Shown: positions 40,401 through 49,267 of the stretch, piece after piece | How positions within the stretch are numbered: position 1 is the stretch's first letter | Layout of the letters: each line of letters opens with the position of its first letter | DNA from: a virus | Virus record (IMG/VR): IMGVR_UViG_3300042463_000986 | Span: 1 to 64,000 of that record | Strand: one strand, 5' to 3' | DNA length: 64,000 nucleotides | Position numbers and translations under genes: made by a program | Notes under the pieces: model-generated | What the model was told of the DNA's origin: nothing | Databases searched by the model: none | Seen by the model: only the letters and a program-made list of their open reading frames with translations

Positions 40401-43400
40401 ATGCTCCAGATGATTCAGATATATTTTATGATGAGGTGGGAAATATAGCCTACCCTAAATATTGGTTTTCTTCTAGATCTATTCTTAGTGACTACACTCC
40501 AACAGGAGGCACTGTAATGAAGAATATTATATCTATTAAAGCTCACAATTTTGATTGCCCTAATAGTCAACTTCCTGCACCAACACCTGGGCCTCCTGTT
40601 GTTGTAAATCCTAATAGAACTTATTATGATGGAAAAATGTATTTATATGCTTATGGTATTCCATACTTTTATGTGGAATCTTCTATTAACGTAGACCTTA
40701 GACAAGCATTTAACAACCAAGAAGGAGATTTTTATCCACATGTAAGTACAGGTATTCCTGATAACTGGCTACAAGAGTCAGTTGTACCTATTGCTCAAGA
40801 TAATACATATTATTACAACGTAACATATTCAAAACAAAACAAGGAAAATCTTTTTTCGCATCTTCCTAATAACTGGGAACCTAAAGTGTGTTTTACAACT
40901 TTTCCTTTCAGGGCAATATATTCTGATCAACAGGAGAGTTTTACAAACTCAGGAGTGAATAACTGGTTGAACTATAGTGCAACTTCTTATTTTGATTTTC
41001 CACAAAATTTTGGTAAACTAACATCATTAGATGGTATTCAAAATAAAGCTGTATTAGCAAGATTTGAAAACAAGTCTTTGCTTTACAATACAATGCTTAC
41101 TGTACAAACAAGCAATCCACAAGCAGCTTATTTAGGTAATGATACATTATTTAAATCAGCTCCTCCAATTGATTTTGCTGAAACAGATCTTGGATATGTA
41201 GGAAGTCAAAATAAATTTTTATTAAAAATTCCTCAAGGACAAATTACTGTTGATGCTAAAAGAGGACAAATATTTTTAATTACTGGTAACCAGGCATCAG
41301 ATCTTTCTGCTTTTGGGCTTGGAATGAATAAGTTTTTTACGGATCATTTAGCTTTTGAAATACTCAGATACTATCCAACAGTAGACACAGACAATCACTT
41401 TAATGGAATTGGGTTACATGGAGTGTATGATAGTAAGTTTGATAGAGTGATTATATCAAAATTTGATTATATTCCTCAAAGTTCAAATATTAAATATGAC
41501 GAAGCAACAAAAGATTTTTATGTAGAAAGAGTTGTAAATGGTGTTACATTTAAAGATGTAGTGAGTCTGTCTGATACAAATTATTTCTGTAATAAATCTT
41601 GGACACTTTCTTTTAACATGAACACCAAAAGTTGGGTAAGCTTTCACAGTTATATTCCAAACTTTTACATAGCAGAAAATAATTTCTTTTATTCAGGAAT
41701 AAATGGAGGATGCGATCTTGAAGCTCTTGCTTTTGAAGAACTTCCTCCTACAACCACTACTACTACAACAGTTCCAATACCAATTGATTTTTCTTTTGTT
41801 TACACTTGTATATGTGTAGGAAATGGTTGTGGAAGAATCTCAGTGGGCCCTACAGGAGTTTATCCAGAAGGATATATTACTGGCGGTAGTGGAGAATATG
41901 ATATAAACTCTTTCCCTTATTCTAGTGAAAGTGGAGCAATAAATGGAGTGTTTAGTCTTAATGTCACTCATTTACAAAACGATGAGGTGGATAATGGAAC
42001 TTGGTATATTGCTGTTAGAGACCATAACAATCCTTCTAACATAACGGTAAAATCTATAGAAATTAATTGTAGTAACTATCCTGTAGTATTAGGACCTTCA
42101 GGTGGAACAGAGTTTGAAGCTTGTTCTTTATATCCTGAAGGCCCAACAACAACATATTATACCACTACATCTAGTTTAACAGTAGATCTCACTATTTTTT
42201 ATACTGATCCAGCATGTACAATTCCTTTTAACGGTGGTACATTATATTATAGCGATGGTACAAATTATTATTTAATTGGACCAGAAGGAATGTTGTATAA
42301 TTTCTTTACATGTCCTCCTCCTTCTACAATAAATTGGTCTTTATCTGAAGCAGATTTAGCAGGGGAATATTTTGTTGATGGTCGTTTATACATAGATTAC
42401 ACAGATGTTAGTGGTAACCTTCAAACTTTAGATGTTGATACACCATCAAGTGGTAGTTTAGCAGTGAAAGAGAATACTACATTCACTGCGTGGAATACTT
42501 CAAATTTTAGGGGTTTTAATGTTCCTGTTGATAGTTCAACTATTACAATAACAGTTGATGGTATATCTACAAATGTTAGCGGTGGAACAATTACTGATTT
42601 TTCAATAATAACAGCTACAGCAGCTCCTGTAACCACTGTATTAAGCGGTGTTTATACAGTTGCAGCAACTACTTCAGTGGTTGTAACAGATCTTAGTAAC
42701 TGTATTTGTGTTGGTTATGGTGGACAGGACACTTGTTGTGAAGCAATAGCTGGATATAATGAAGGTTGTATTCCAGATCCTGGATGTTATGGTTCATCAT
42801 TAACTGTTTATAGTAGTTGTGGAAGTAGTTTTGGAATAGGATGTACAGTTTATTATGATCCAGCATTAGAATTTCCTGTATTGCTATTTAATAATAAATG
42901 GATATATGACGGAACTACTTGCTGGCATGTTGGCCCAGACACTGTAATAGATGGTGAAGGAAGTTGCACTACAACTACTACCACTACATTACCAGCTGAA
43001 ATACTCACTAGTTTTAACAGTGGTACAGGATTAAATAATGACGCATGGACAGTGGATTATGATTCTAATAATAATTATGTTGTTGGTGGAGATTTCACTG
43101 CTTACAATGGTGTTACATATAATAGAATAATTAGATTTAATTCTTCAGGGGTTCCTGACCCAACATTCACTGGATTAACAAGTGGATTTAATGGAAGAGT
43201 GTATAAAGTTAAAATACAATCAGATAATAAAATTTTAGTTGGAGGAGCTTTTACAAGTTATAATGGTACTGTTGCCAATAGTATAATTAGATTAAATTCT
43301 GACGGTACAATAGATTCTTCTTTTGTATATGGTACAGGATTTACAGGACAAGTGAGAGATATTGATATTCAAACTGACGGTAAAATAGTAATAGTAGGAG

Positions 43401-44122
43401 CATTTACTAATTATAATGGTTCTTCTGCCAATCGTATTGTTAGAGTGGATACAAATGGAGGTATAGATACCACTTTAGTAACAGGCACTGGGATTAATAA
43501 CGAGGCTGGTTCAGTAGAAGTTTTAAATAATGGAGATATTATAATTACTGGGGCCAATATTAATAACTATAATGGAACAGTAATATCAAAAATATTTAAG
43601 ATAAGTTCCACAGGAAGTTTTATAGTGAATTATAATTTAGACCCTAGTACAAGTGCTTACCCAACAGTTACACATCAAACTATTGATAATTCAGTGATAA
43701 CGGTAGGAGAAAATAATACTGGCTCCCCAAATTATTGGATTGTTCCTGTTAAAATTAATACAGATAACACAATTAATAATACATTTAAAACTAATGCTGG
43801 ATCTGGATTTGGTTCTTATCTATCCACTTCTAATTTAGGATATGCATTAAGTGGGGAGTCTAATGGTAAAATAGTTATAGGAGGTAAGTTTACAAGTTAC
43901 AATGGCAACACTTCTGGAGGAATTGTAAAAATAAATTCAAACGGAACATATGATAACTCTTGGCCTATTTCCACTGGATTTTACACAGATTCTTCAACTT
44001 TTGTTAGGAGTATAAAAATAAATGAAGCACAGAATTTAGTGTACGTTGTAGGTTCTTTTACACAGTTTAACGGACAAACTAGACAAAGAGTGGCAGTCTT
44101 ACATTTAAATGTTGCCCCTTAA
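37433..44122 (+). CDS. Giant tail protein with C-terminal beta-propeller, 2,229 aa
   Basis: Residues about 1-1430 form the tail body, starting with a conserved-looking GLDMDSSANQIAKGKLSYALNA stretch, as in crAss-like tail/muzzle proteins. Thr-rich linkers (near 1439-1446, 1570 and 1845) separate cysteine-containing modules (CICVGNGCG; CCEAIAGYNEGC). Residues about 1860-2229 repeat NRIIRFNSSG, PDPTF, KILVGGAFTSYNGT: this is a delta-60 repeat beta-propeller. It probably carries the host-contact domain at the tail tip. Linkers would allow domain exchange. Confidence 0.75.
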   Translation: MAENNQSAGNIREEYNLARIGLDMDSSANQIAKGKLSYALNATIENFDSDSVNYQNEPGNELCLNFPQDYHLIGTHFIPEKNKHIFFLTNPSSGASEIGYMNNNDCTYHTLVSATCLNFNIDNPIHKVVHKITNCTTEIYWTDGLNPRRYLDIENIPYILSYPIALGGNINLCGITETKELDCNKLNVQPNFEIPQLEVVDINTGGELQAGTYQFAIQYCDANGNSYTSYYSVTNPTPIFDAAKTTLNFNYTVGRSIVINVSNLDISGLFKYFNLAVIKTVNAISSVELVGTYFINNVSREITYTGQNVTQIRLTINDIFEKFPYYEIAEDLTTVQDVLVWDGLTSIDRINYQQIANQIDLKWQSYRIPNTETYADELNATNYRGYLRDEVYAFEIVFLLKNGKQTDGFHIPGRAITFNETSEPLVPTTNPDFVGDPEFESGGVGYSAYWKIYNTASVTGFNPEYLAALNKITYKGPYQYGEFAYWESTEKYPCNIDVWGELADQPIRHHKFPDVLVSPIFESPVYSLGPGFSPVMQNDAIFPIGVRIDIQQVSQLIYTSNLTKEQKESIVAFKIVRGDRSTNKSIISKGILRNVGKYNREGTDYYYPNYPYNDLRKDPFILSKSNAYKDECKVYTGTPSVSGTYQYTDCYTNTPITANMTAGTLITITSLSTPIALTGTVTFTESTTIPLSDYYITPELEGFSSDDSKYRHVFNSPETLFGQPYLGNVLKLENIILGGGKAHFVQVREHALYKLLTKEAQKDALNSSTEIASITGTLDPLVLFTAYQAYLQIYINGITRRNYAYSFNSIASYDYSADIINNVGVKQRPLAVAQYIFEGVQAIGETNGININNYNRESSVFLKTIETRNGNVVTPLPFPDKSPSIAPVGVSLFTDNSRFVASDDDKCSTPSEERHIDVISYYGSMKNIFVNQWGQIYSYDTIDTGFQRNIEIDNILNGQPSIDTVFGGDTFIGKFAFKTKLPLFIDDRVNAPDDSDIFYDEVGNIAYPKYWFSSRSILSDYTPTGGTVMKNIISIKAHNFDCPNSQLPAPTPGPPVVVNPNRTYYDGKMYLYAYGIPYFYVESSINVDLRQAFNNQEGDFYPHVSTGIPDNWLQESVVPIAQDNTYYYNVTYSKQNKENLFSHLPNNWEPKVCFTTFPFRAIYSDQQESFTNSGVNNWLNYSATSYFDFPQNFGKLTSLDGIQNKAVLARFENKSLLYNTMLTVQTSNPQAAYLGNDTLFKSAPPIDFAETDLGYVGSQNKFLLKIPQGQITVDAKRGQIFLITGNQASDLSAFGLGMNKFFTDHLAFEILRYYPTVDTDNHFNGIGLHGVYDSKFDRVIISKFDYIPQSSNIKYDEATKDFYVERVVNGVTFKDVVSLSDTNYFCNKSWTLSFNMNTKSWVSFHSYIPNFYIAENNFFYSGINGGCDLEALAFEELPPTTTTTTTVPIPIDFSFVYTCICVGNGCGRISVGPTGVYPEGYITGGSGEYDINSFPYSSESGAINGVFSLNVTHLQNDEVDNGTWYIAVRDHNNPSNITVKSIEINCSNYPVVLGPSGGTEFEACSLYPEGPTTTYYTTTSSLTVDLTIFYTDPACTIPFNGGTLYYSDGTNYYLIGPEGMLYNFFTCPPPSTINWSLSEADLAGEYFVDGRLYIDYTDVSGNLQTLDVDTPSSGSLAVKENTTFTAWNTSNFRGFNVPVDSSTITITVDGISTNVSGGTITDFSIITATAAPVTTVLSGVYTVAATTSVVVTDLSNCICVGYGGQDTCCEAIAGYNEGCIPDPGCYGSSLTVYSSCGSSFGIGCTVYYDPALEFPVLLFNNKWIYDGTTCWHVGPDTVIDGEGSCTTTTTTTLPAEILTSFNSGTGLNNDAWTVDYDSNNNYVVGGDFTAYNGVTYNRIIRFNSSGVPDPTFTGLTSGFNGRVYKVKIQSDNKILVGGAFTSYNGTVANSIIRLNSDGTIDSSFVYGTGFTGQVRDIDIQTDGKIVIVGAFTNYNGSSANRIVRVDTNGGIDTTLVTGTGINNEAGSVEVLNNGDIIITGANINNYNGTVISKIFKISSTGSFIVNYNLDPSTSAYPTVTHQTIDNSVITVGENNTGSPNYWIVPVKINTDNTINNTFKTNAGSGFGSYLSTSNLGYALSGESNGKIVIGGKFTSYNGNTSGGIVKINSNGTYDNSWPISTGFYTDSSTFVRSIKINEAQNLVYVVGSFTQFNGQTRQRVAVLHLNVAP

Positions 44123-44148
44123 TTTAAATAAAAGTTTAATATATATAA

Positions 44149-45015
44149 ATGTCTAAAACAATACTCATAAAATTAACAAAGGCTGGTACTAGAACAGGTC
44201 CTTTTACAATCTCAGATAACTATGGGAATGTATTGGGAACTGATGTTTCTAAGGACAATCTTATTGCAGGGTTTCCAGCAAGTGTTGATGATGCTGTTAC
44301 TGTTATTGTAATACAATCCACAGGAAAATGTAAAGCAAGAATTAATATTCCTGTTAAACAGCTTTATTTGGATGAGGTGGCTAATATAAAATTTACAAAT
44401 ACAAACACAGCTTCTTTATGGAGACATTTAACTAATACATTAATTTATAATATTTACTACGGAGATATACAACCGTATGTAATTGAATATCCATTTTCTT
44501 ATCAATTTCAAGATGAGATATTACAGAATGTTAAGGATTATACAAAAGTGTATCAATATCTTCCTATTCCAGATGGGGTGTTTAATAACAATGCTAAAAT
44601 AGAAATAAACAATATTTATTTTAATAAAGCTGTTTTATACAATGGTCAACAGAGCACAGGACTTTTAGAACTAGTGCCTAAACCAAAAAACAACTTAAAA
44701 GAGTATTTAAAATATCCTTTATATAATGCAGAAAGTAAAACTATAACTTTTACTAAGTCTGATAACTTCTACCAATACAATACATTTTGGTCTTTAGTGA
44801 AGAATAAATCTATACCTTTGTTCTCAACAGGATGTGAGTCTTTATCAGTGGATAAAATAATTAACCAACCTAATATGGACTATTCTAAGAGAAGCTTTAA
44901 AAAGGAACCATTAAGAGCTAAAGAATTAAAAATAAGACATATATTAGATGATAGAGCTGATGCTCATTTAATCTCTCAATTTATTGTGGCACCTGCTCAA
45001 ATTAGTTATAAATAA
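44149..45015 (+). CDS. Structural protein after the giant tail gene, 288 aa
   Basis: A beta-rich start (KTILIKLTKAGTRTGPFTISDNYGN) is followed by aromatic-rich strands (IEYPFSYQFQDE, IYFNKAVLYNG) and a basic C-terminal helix. Its stop shares a base with the next start. It probably caps or assists the tail tube or the cargo proteins. Not recognised as a named fold. Confidence 0.5.
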   Translation: MSKTILIKLTKAGTRTGPFTISDNYGNVLGTDVSKDNLIAGFPASVDDAVTVIVIQSTGKCKARINIPVKQLYLDEVANIKFTNTNTASLWRHLTNTLIYNIYYGDIQPYVIEYPFSYQFQDEILQNVKDYTKVYQYLPIPDGVFNNNAKIEINNIYFNKAVLYNGQQSTGLLELVPKPKNNLKEYLKYPLYNAESKTITFTKSDNFYQYNTFWSLVKNKSIPLFSTGCESLSVDKIINQPNMDYSKRSFKKEPLRAKELKIRHILDDRADAHLISQFIVAPAQISYK

Positions 45016-48000
45016 TGGCAAAGAAACCTATACAAAAGAAAGTAAAAAAGGATAAAGAGTTAAACTATAACGATTATTCTATTAACCTATCTCCAAATTT
45101 TGTAGGAGATGGGTATAACACTATTGGACGTAATTATTCTCCTGCATGGGGGGGACAGTTTCAAATGGGTGGCAATCTTCCTGGTTCTGTAGGAATGATG
45201 TATGCACGTACAAATAGTCCTGCTCCTAGTAATGGTCCTTATGCTAAGAAAACAAAAGCTAGTGCGCAGAATGGTAAGGAAATGAAATTCTATCAAGAAG
45301 GTCTTGATTTCAGACCAAAAACTATAAGCAAGAAAGGCTCTAAAATAATAAAAGACCCAAGAGGACAATGGGCTCATCCAGGAAAAATAACAGAAATACC
45401 TTCCAATGAAATAACCATGCAAGGTGTAAACTATCCTGTTTTAGGTGTAAGCAATACAGGAGATACACAAATGATGTATCCAAACCAAGATTATGTATAT
45501 GAAGGAGATTCTGTAATAGAATATCCAATGATGCAAAAAGGAGGTCGCACTCCTATATTTACAGACAATCCTAATGATTCAAGACTTAGAGCTTATACTG
45601 ATAGTTTAAATCTATATAATAGAGGTAAAAAAGCTTTTGTTGAGTATAATAGTGATGAGTATGATGTAAAAGATTATAAACCTGATAAAAATTGGGGAAA
45701 GACAAAAGTCTCTAAAAAAGATATAATAGAAGCTATAAATAGTACTAAGGAGATGTCTGGGTATTCATATGGTTCTCCTAAGAACTTTAAAGAAAGAGTT
45801 AATCTTTTAAACAAATCATTGAATACTGGTATATATCCTACAAATATGATATATCCTCAAAGAGAAGACCCTAACTTAATCTATAAAAAACCATTACAAC
45901 CTATTATCTATAAAAAATCTGAACCAAAAAAAGACATTAAAAAGGAAGAAACTAAACAAGAGTCTTTACCAGTTGTTCAATCAACAATTTCTACTCCCCA
46001 AACTAATTATAATCAAGGAACTCCTGTATATGCCTCAACACCTTATGCTAATGGTCCTGGAGCTTTTGTTGGATATGAAACACCTCAAGGAGACACTGTA
46101 TTTATTAAACCAGAAGATTATGGAAGAATGGGTGTTCCTTATTATGGAAAAGAATTTATACAAAAGAATTCTAAAAAGAAAATGGAAGACGGTGGATCTA
46201 TTCAAGACAGAGGTCAACTAAAAAAATTAGACCAATTAACAAACTTTACAAATTATAATGATATGGCCAAGGCTAAAACAGGTAAGAAAATAAAAAAAGC
46301 CCAAATGGGAATGAATGCCTTAACAGGTATAGGAAGTTCTTTATTAGGAGCTAAAGGAGGAACTGATAATCAACAAGCAGGTCAAATAGGAAATATTCTA
46401 GGTGGACTTGGTAGTATATTTACAGGAGGGTCTGGAAATTTTGGTGGAATGAGTGGTAATCAATTGGGTAGTCAAGCATTAGATCTTTTTGGAGGATCTG
46501 GAACAGCTGGAAAAATTATGAATGTAGGACCTGCAGGAGCTTTAGGAAAAGGTGGCGCAGGATTTGCAAAAGGGCTTGGTGCAGCAGGGCTTGGCCTTGT
46601 TGATTCTGCAGGAGATATAATGAAAGGTTTTGGTGAAATGAAACAGCAGAAACAAAATATTAAAAAAGCTGATCAATATGCTCAAGTGACAGGTCTTACA
46701 GCACAAGCTGCTGAAATGCGTCCAGAAAAAGTGAGACGTAAATATGTTAGACCTGAAGATACTATTTTACAACCAGAACAAATGGCTCCTAGTTATGGTG
46801 GCGGAAGTAATTTCTTAGCGGCTGAGTTTGGTGCACAAATTGGTGGTAACCAAACAGAGATACAAAACATGTACAATCCTGGTACTCTTTATGATGATCT
46901 TGGATATGAGCCTTTAAATGATACAGATGTAAAACAATTTAGACATGGTGGACATATTCCTACAGCAGAGTTTGGAGATTATTTCCAAAGTTCTGGCCAA
47001 GCTTCTATAGGTAAAGGTGTAGGATCTGCAATAGGAACAGCGTTTTTTGGGCCCGTTGGTGGAATGGTGGGGGGACTTTTAGGAGGTGTTGCTGGAAATG
47101 CTTTAGGTGGAGCACAAGATGCAGAAAAACTTAGAGGATTTCAAAAACAAGCTGAAGATAATACACTAAGAGCTGCTTACCAACAAACAGGACAAAATAT
47201 TCAAAACCAATATTCTTCTTTCATGGAAGATGGAGGATATGTATCAAATGATTGGCAACCACAAGTCTTAGCTAAATTTGGTGAATATGATGTTAAAGAT
47301 CTTTTTGCTCCAGATAGAACAATGAATACATTACGCTCTGGAGGACATATTACACAAAATTATACATTCCCTCAAGATCAGTTTCAAATGGGAGGTGAGC
47401 TTCAAACCCATTGGGGTGGGTATGCAGAACCCATTTCTCAAAATCCATATCTCCCTGGAACAGGAGAAACTGTGATGTTCAGAGGACAATCACATGAGGA
47501 AACAAATGGAAAAGGACAATCTGGTATAGGGGTGACATATGGCGATAACCCTGTAGAAGTGGAAAGAGGTGAACCAGCTATTAAGATGGAAGATGGTGGT
47601 GAACAAAGCATGGTGGTATATGGAAATATGCAAATCCCTAAATATGGTGTAGAAGCTTTACAAGATCCAAAAGCTAAAGGGAAGAAGTTTAAGAATTACA
47701 TTAATGATATTTCCAAAACAGAAGCTAAACAAAATAAAATTATAGATAAGTCTACAGAAAGAGTGAACAATTTAGATGTTTACACTCCTTTTGACGGATT
47801 AGAAATGAATGCTTTACAAGCAAATTTAATTGGTGCAGATATGAAATTAAAAAATATAGCTCAGAAAAAACAAACAGCAGCTCAAGTGCAAAATGCAATT
47901 CTTGATACAGCAGAAGAATTAGGACTGGAGTCTGATGCTCTTGCTAAAGGACAAATTAAAAAAGCTAAGTTTGGAGCTAAACTACAGACAGCTCAAGATG

Positions 48001-49181
48001 GTACAGAAGAGTTTTTAATAAGAGCAAAACAACCAGGATATATTGATTATAATGCAATGCCTGTTTCTGGAAATGAGCTTTGGAATAAAGATAGTTATTC
48101 TTCTAAATGGATTCCTAAAGTAAAAGAAGCTTTTAACAACCCTACTAAAGCTAGAGATCTTATTTCTCGTTTAGAAAACTATGGTGGACAAGATGCAGAG
48201 GATGTAAAAAATGCTTTGAAAAAAGGCAAAACTTTTGAGGAAAAAAAGAATATTGCTATGAGATTGGCTACTGATAAGAAAGTGGGCCCATATCATAAAA
48301 TAATGAACGATCTTATTGATATAAAAAGAACTCCTGCAGAAACTATTATTGATAGACAAAGACCAACATTAGGAGGGTTTGAACCAAAAGGAGGACCAAT
48401 AGATTTTAGAAAAGCAGTTCCTGAAGAAAAGCAAAAAGGAAAATTTAACTGGAGAGGGTTGGCAGAGTCAGCAATATCTAATTTAAATCCTTTGTTTAGA
48501 CCAACAGACCAAGAACCATTAGATCCTTCTCAATTAATGGCAGAGCAATATGCTTTAGCAACAAATCAATTAGAACCTGTTCAGGCCCAGTCTTACAAAC
48601 CACTACTAGAACAACCATTTGATATTTCTCTACAGGATCAATTAAATGCTAATCAAGCAGATTTTAATGCAATTCAAAGGACAGTGAGAAATAATCCAGC
48701 TGCTCTATCAGCTTTAGCTGCTCAAAAATACGGAGCTAATTCTGGTGTATTAGGCAATCAATTTAGAATGAACCAAGCGGAAAGAGCAGGTGTTTATAAT
48801 AGGAACAGAGGAACACTAAATGATGCTCAGTTAAAAAATCTAACTCTTTACGATCAACAATACACTAGACAAGCTCAAGCAAAAACAAATACAAAACAAC
48901 AAGCTCAAGCAGCTCTTAGTTCTATTTCTGACAAAATGGCTAAAAACAGATTAGAAAACAAAACATTAGGCATATACGAAAATCTATATAATTATAGATT
49001 TGGACCTAAAGGGCAGGCTATTAATTACAATGATCCTGCACAGTTTAATTTAGAAGGAAACCCTTTTGCTAGACCCACTACTGTGGACACTAAAAAATCT
49101 TCAAAAGAGGACACTGGGAAATATGGGGCTAAAATAAAATCTAGAAATGGATCTATTGTAAAAGCTATTAAAAACCTATAA
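45015..49181 (+). CDS. Large cargo-type (ejected) protein 1, 1,388 aa
   Basis: The product has recurrent Gly-rich phrases (GGQFQMGG, KMEDGG, FGGDQ-like) and blocks such as GNPYLPGTGETVMFRGQSHEE and VERGEPAIKMEDGG that I recall from crAss-like cargo proteins packed in the head and ejected. A glycine-zipper stretch near residues 666-699 (GKGVGSAIGTAFFGPVGG...) could insert into membranes. The N-terminus is basic. Adjacent cargo protein 2 and the virion polymerase fit that model. Confidence 0.65.
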   Translation: MAKKPIQKKVKKDKELNYNDYSINLSPNFVGDGYNTIGRNYSPAWGGQFQMGGNLPGSVGMMYARTNSPAPSNGPYAKKTKASAQNGKEMKFYQEGLDFRPKTISKKGSKIIKDPRGQWAHPGKITEIPSNEITMQGVNYPVLGVSNTGDTQMMYPNQDYVYEGDSVIEYPMMQKGGRTPIFTDNPNDSRLRAYTDSLNLYNRGKKAFVEYNSDEYDVKDYKPDKNWGKTKVSKKDIIEAINSTKEMSGYSYGSPKNFKERVNLLNKSLNTGIYPTNMIYPQREDPNLIYKKPLQPIIYKKSEPKKDIKKEETKQESLPVVQSTISTPQTNYNQGTPVYASTPYANGPGAFVGYETPQGDTVFIKPEDYGRMGVPYYGKEFIQKNSKKKMEDGGSIQDRGQLKKLDQLTNFTNYNDMAKAKTGKKIKKAQMGMNALTGIGSSLLGAKGGTDNQQAGQIGNILGGLGSIFTGGSGNFGGMSGNQLGSQALDLFGGSGTAGKIMNVGPAGALGKGGAGFAKGLGAAGLGLVDSAGDIMKGFGEMKQQKQNIKKADQYAQVTGLTAQAAEMRPEKVRRKYVRPEDTILQPEQMAPSYGGGSNFLAAEFGAQIGGNQTEIQNMYNPGTLYDDLGYEPLNDTDVKQFRHGGHIPTAEFGDYFQSSGQASIGKGVGSAIGTAFFGPVGGMVGGLLGGVAGNALGGAQDAEKLRGFQKQAEDNTLRAAYQQTGQNIQNQYSSFMEDGGYVSNDWQPQVLAKFGEYDVKDLFAPDRTMNTLRSGGHITQNYTFPQDQFQMGGELQTHWGGYAEPISQNPYLPGTGETVMFRGQSHEETNGKGQSGIGVTYGDNPVEVERGEPAIKMEDGGEQSMVVYGNMQIPKYGVEALQDPKAKGKKFKNYINDISKTEAKQNKIIDKSTERVNNLDVYTPFDGLEMNALQANLIGADMKLKNIAQKKQTAAQVQNAILDTAEELGLESDALAKGQIKKAKFGAKLQTAQDGTEEFLIRAKQPGYIDYNAMPVSGNELWNKDSYSSKWIPKVKEAFNNPTKARDLISRLENYGGQDAEDVKNALKKGKTFEEKKNIAMRLATDKKVGPYHKIMNDLIDIKRTPAETIIDRQRPTLGGFEPKGGPIDFRKAVPEEKQKGKFNWRGLAESAISNLNPLFRPTDQEPLDPSQLMAEQYALATNQLEPVQAQSYKPLLEQPFDISLQDQLNANQADFNAIQRTVRNNPAALSALAAQKYGANSGVLGNQFRMNQAERAGVYNRNRGTLNDAQLKNLTLYDQQYTRQAQAKTNTKQQAQAALSSISDKMAKNRLENKTLGIYENLYNYRFGPKGQAINYNDPAQFNLEGNPFARPTTVDTKKSSKEDTGKYGAKIKSRNGSIVKAIKNL

Positions 49182-49221
49182 TTAATTCGATTATACCAGA
49201 TTAATAAAAACTGTTATATCT

Positions 49222-49253
49222 TTTGGTATATAAAATATTTTAAATTACTTTTG
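49222..49253 (+). promoter_or_regulatory. Promoter before cargo protein 2 and the virion polymerase
   Basis: TTTG (49222-49225), 20-base spacer, and TACTTTTG (49246-49253) match the host consensus. The ATG at 49268 follows about 14 bases later, near leaderless. A TATACCA/TGGTATA hairpin (49192-49230) overlaps and could be a weak terminator of the upstream gene. Confidence 0.6.
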
Positions 49254-49267
49254 TTAATTCTTATAAT

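Noticed and set aside
45087-45528. Minus-strand open frames opposite cargo protein 1
   Set aside because: They lie fully inside a well-supported plus-strand gene and lack plausible leaders.
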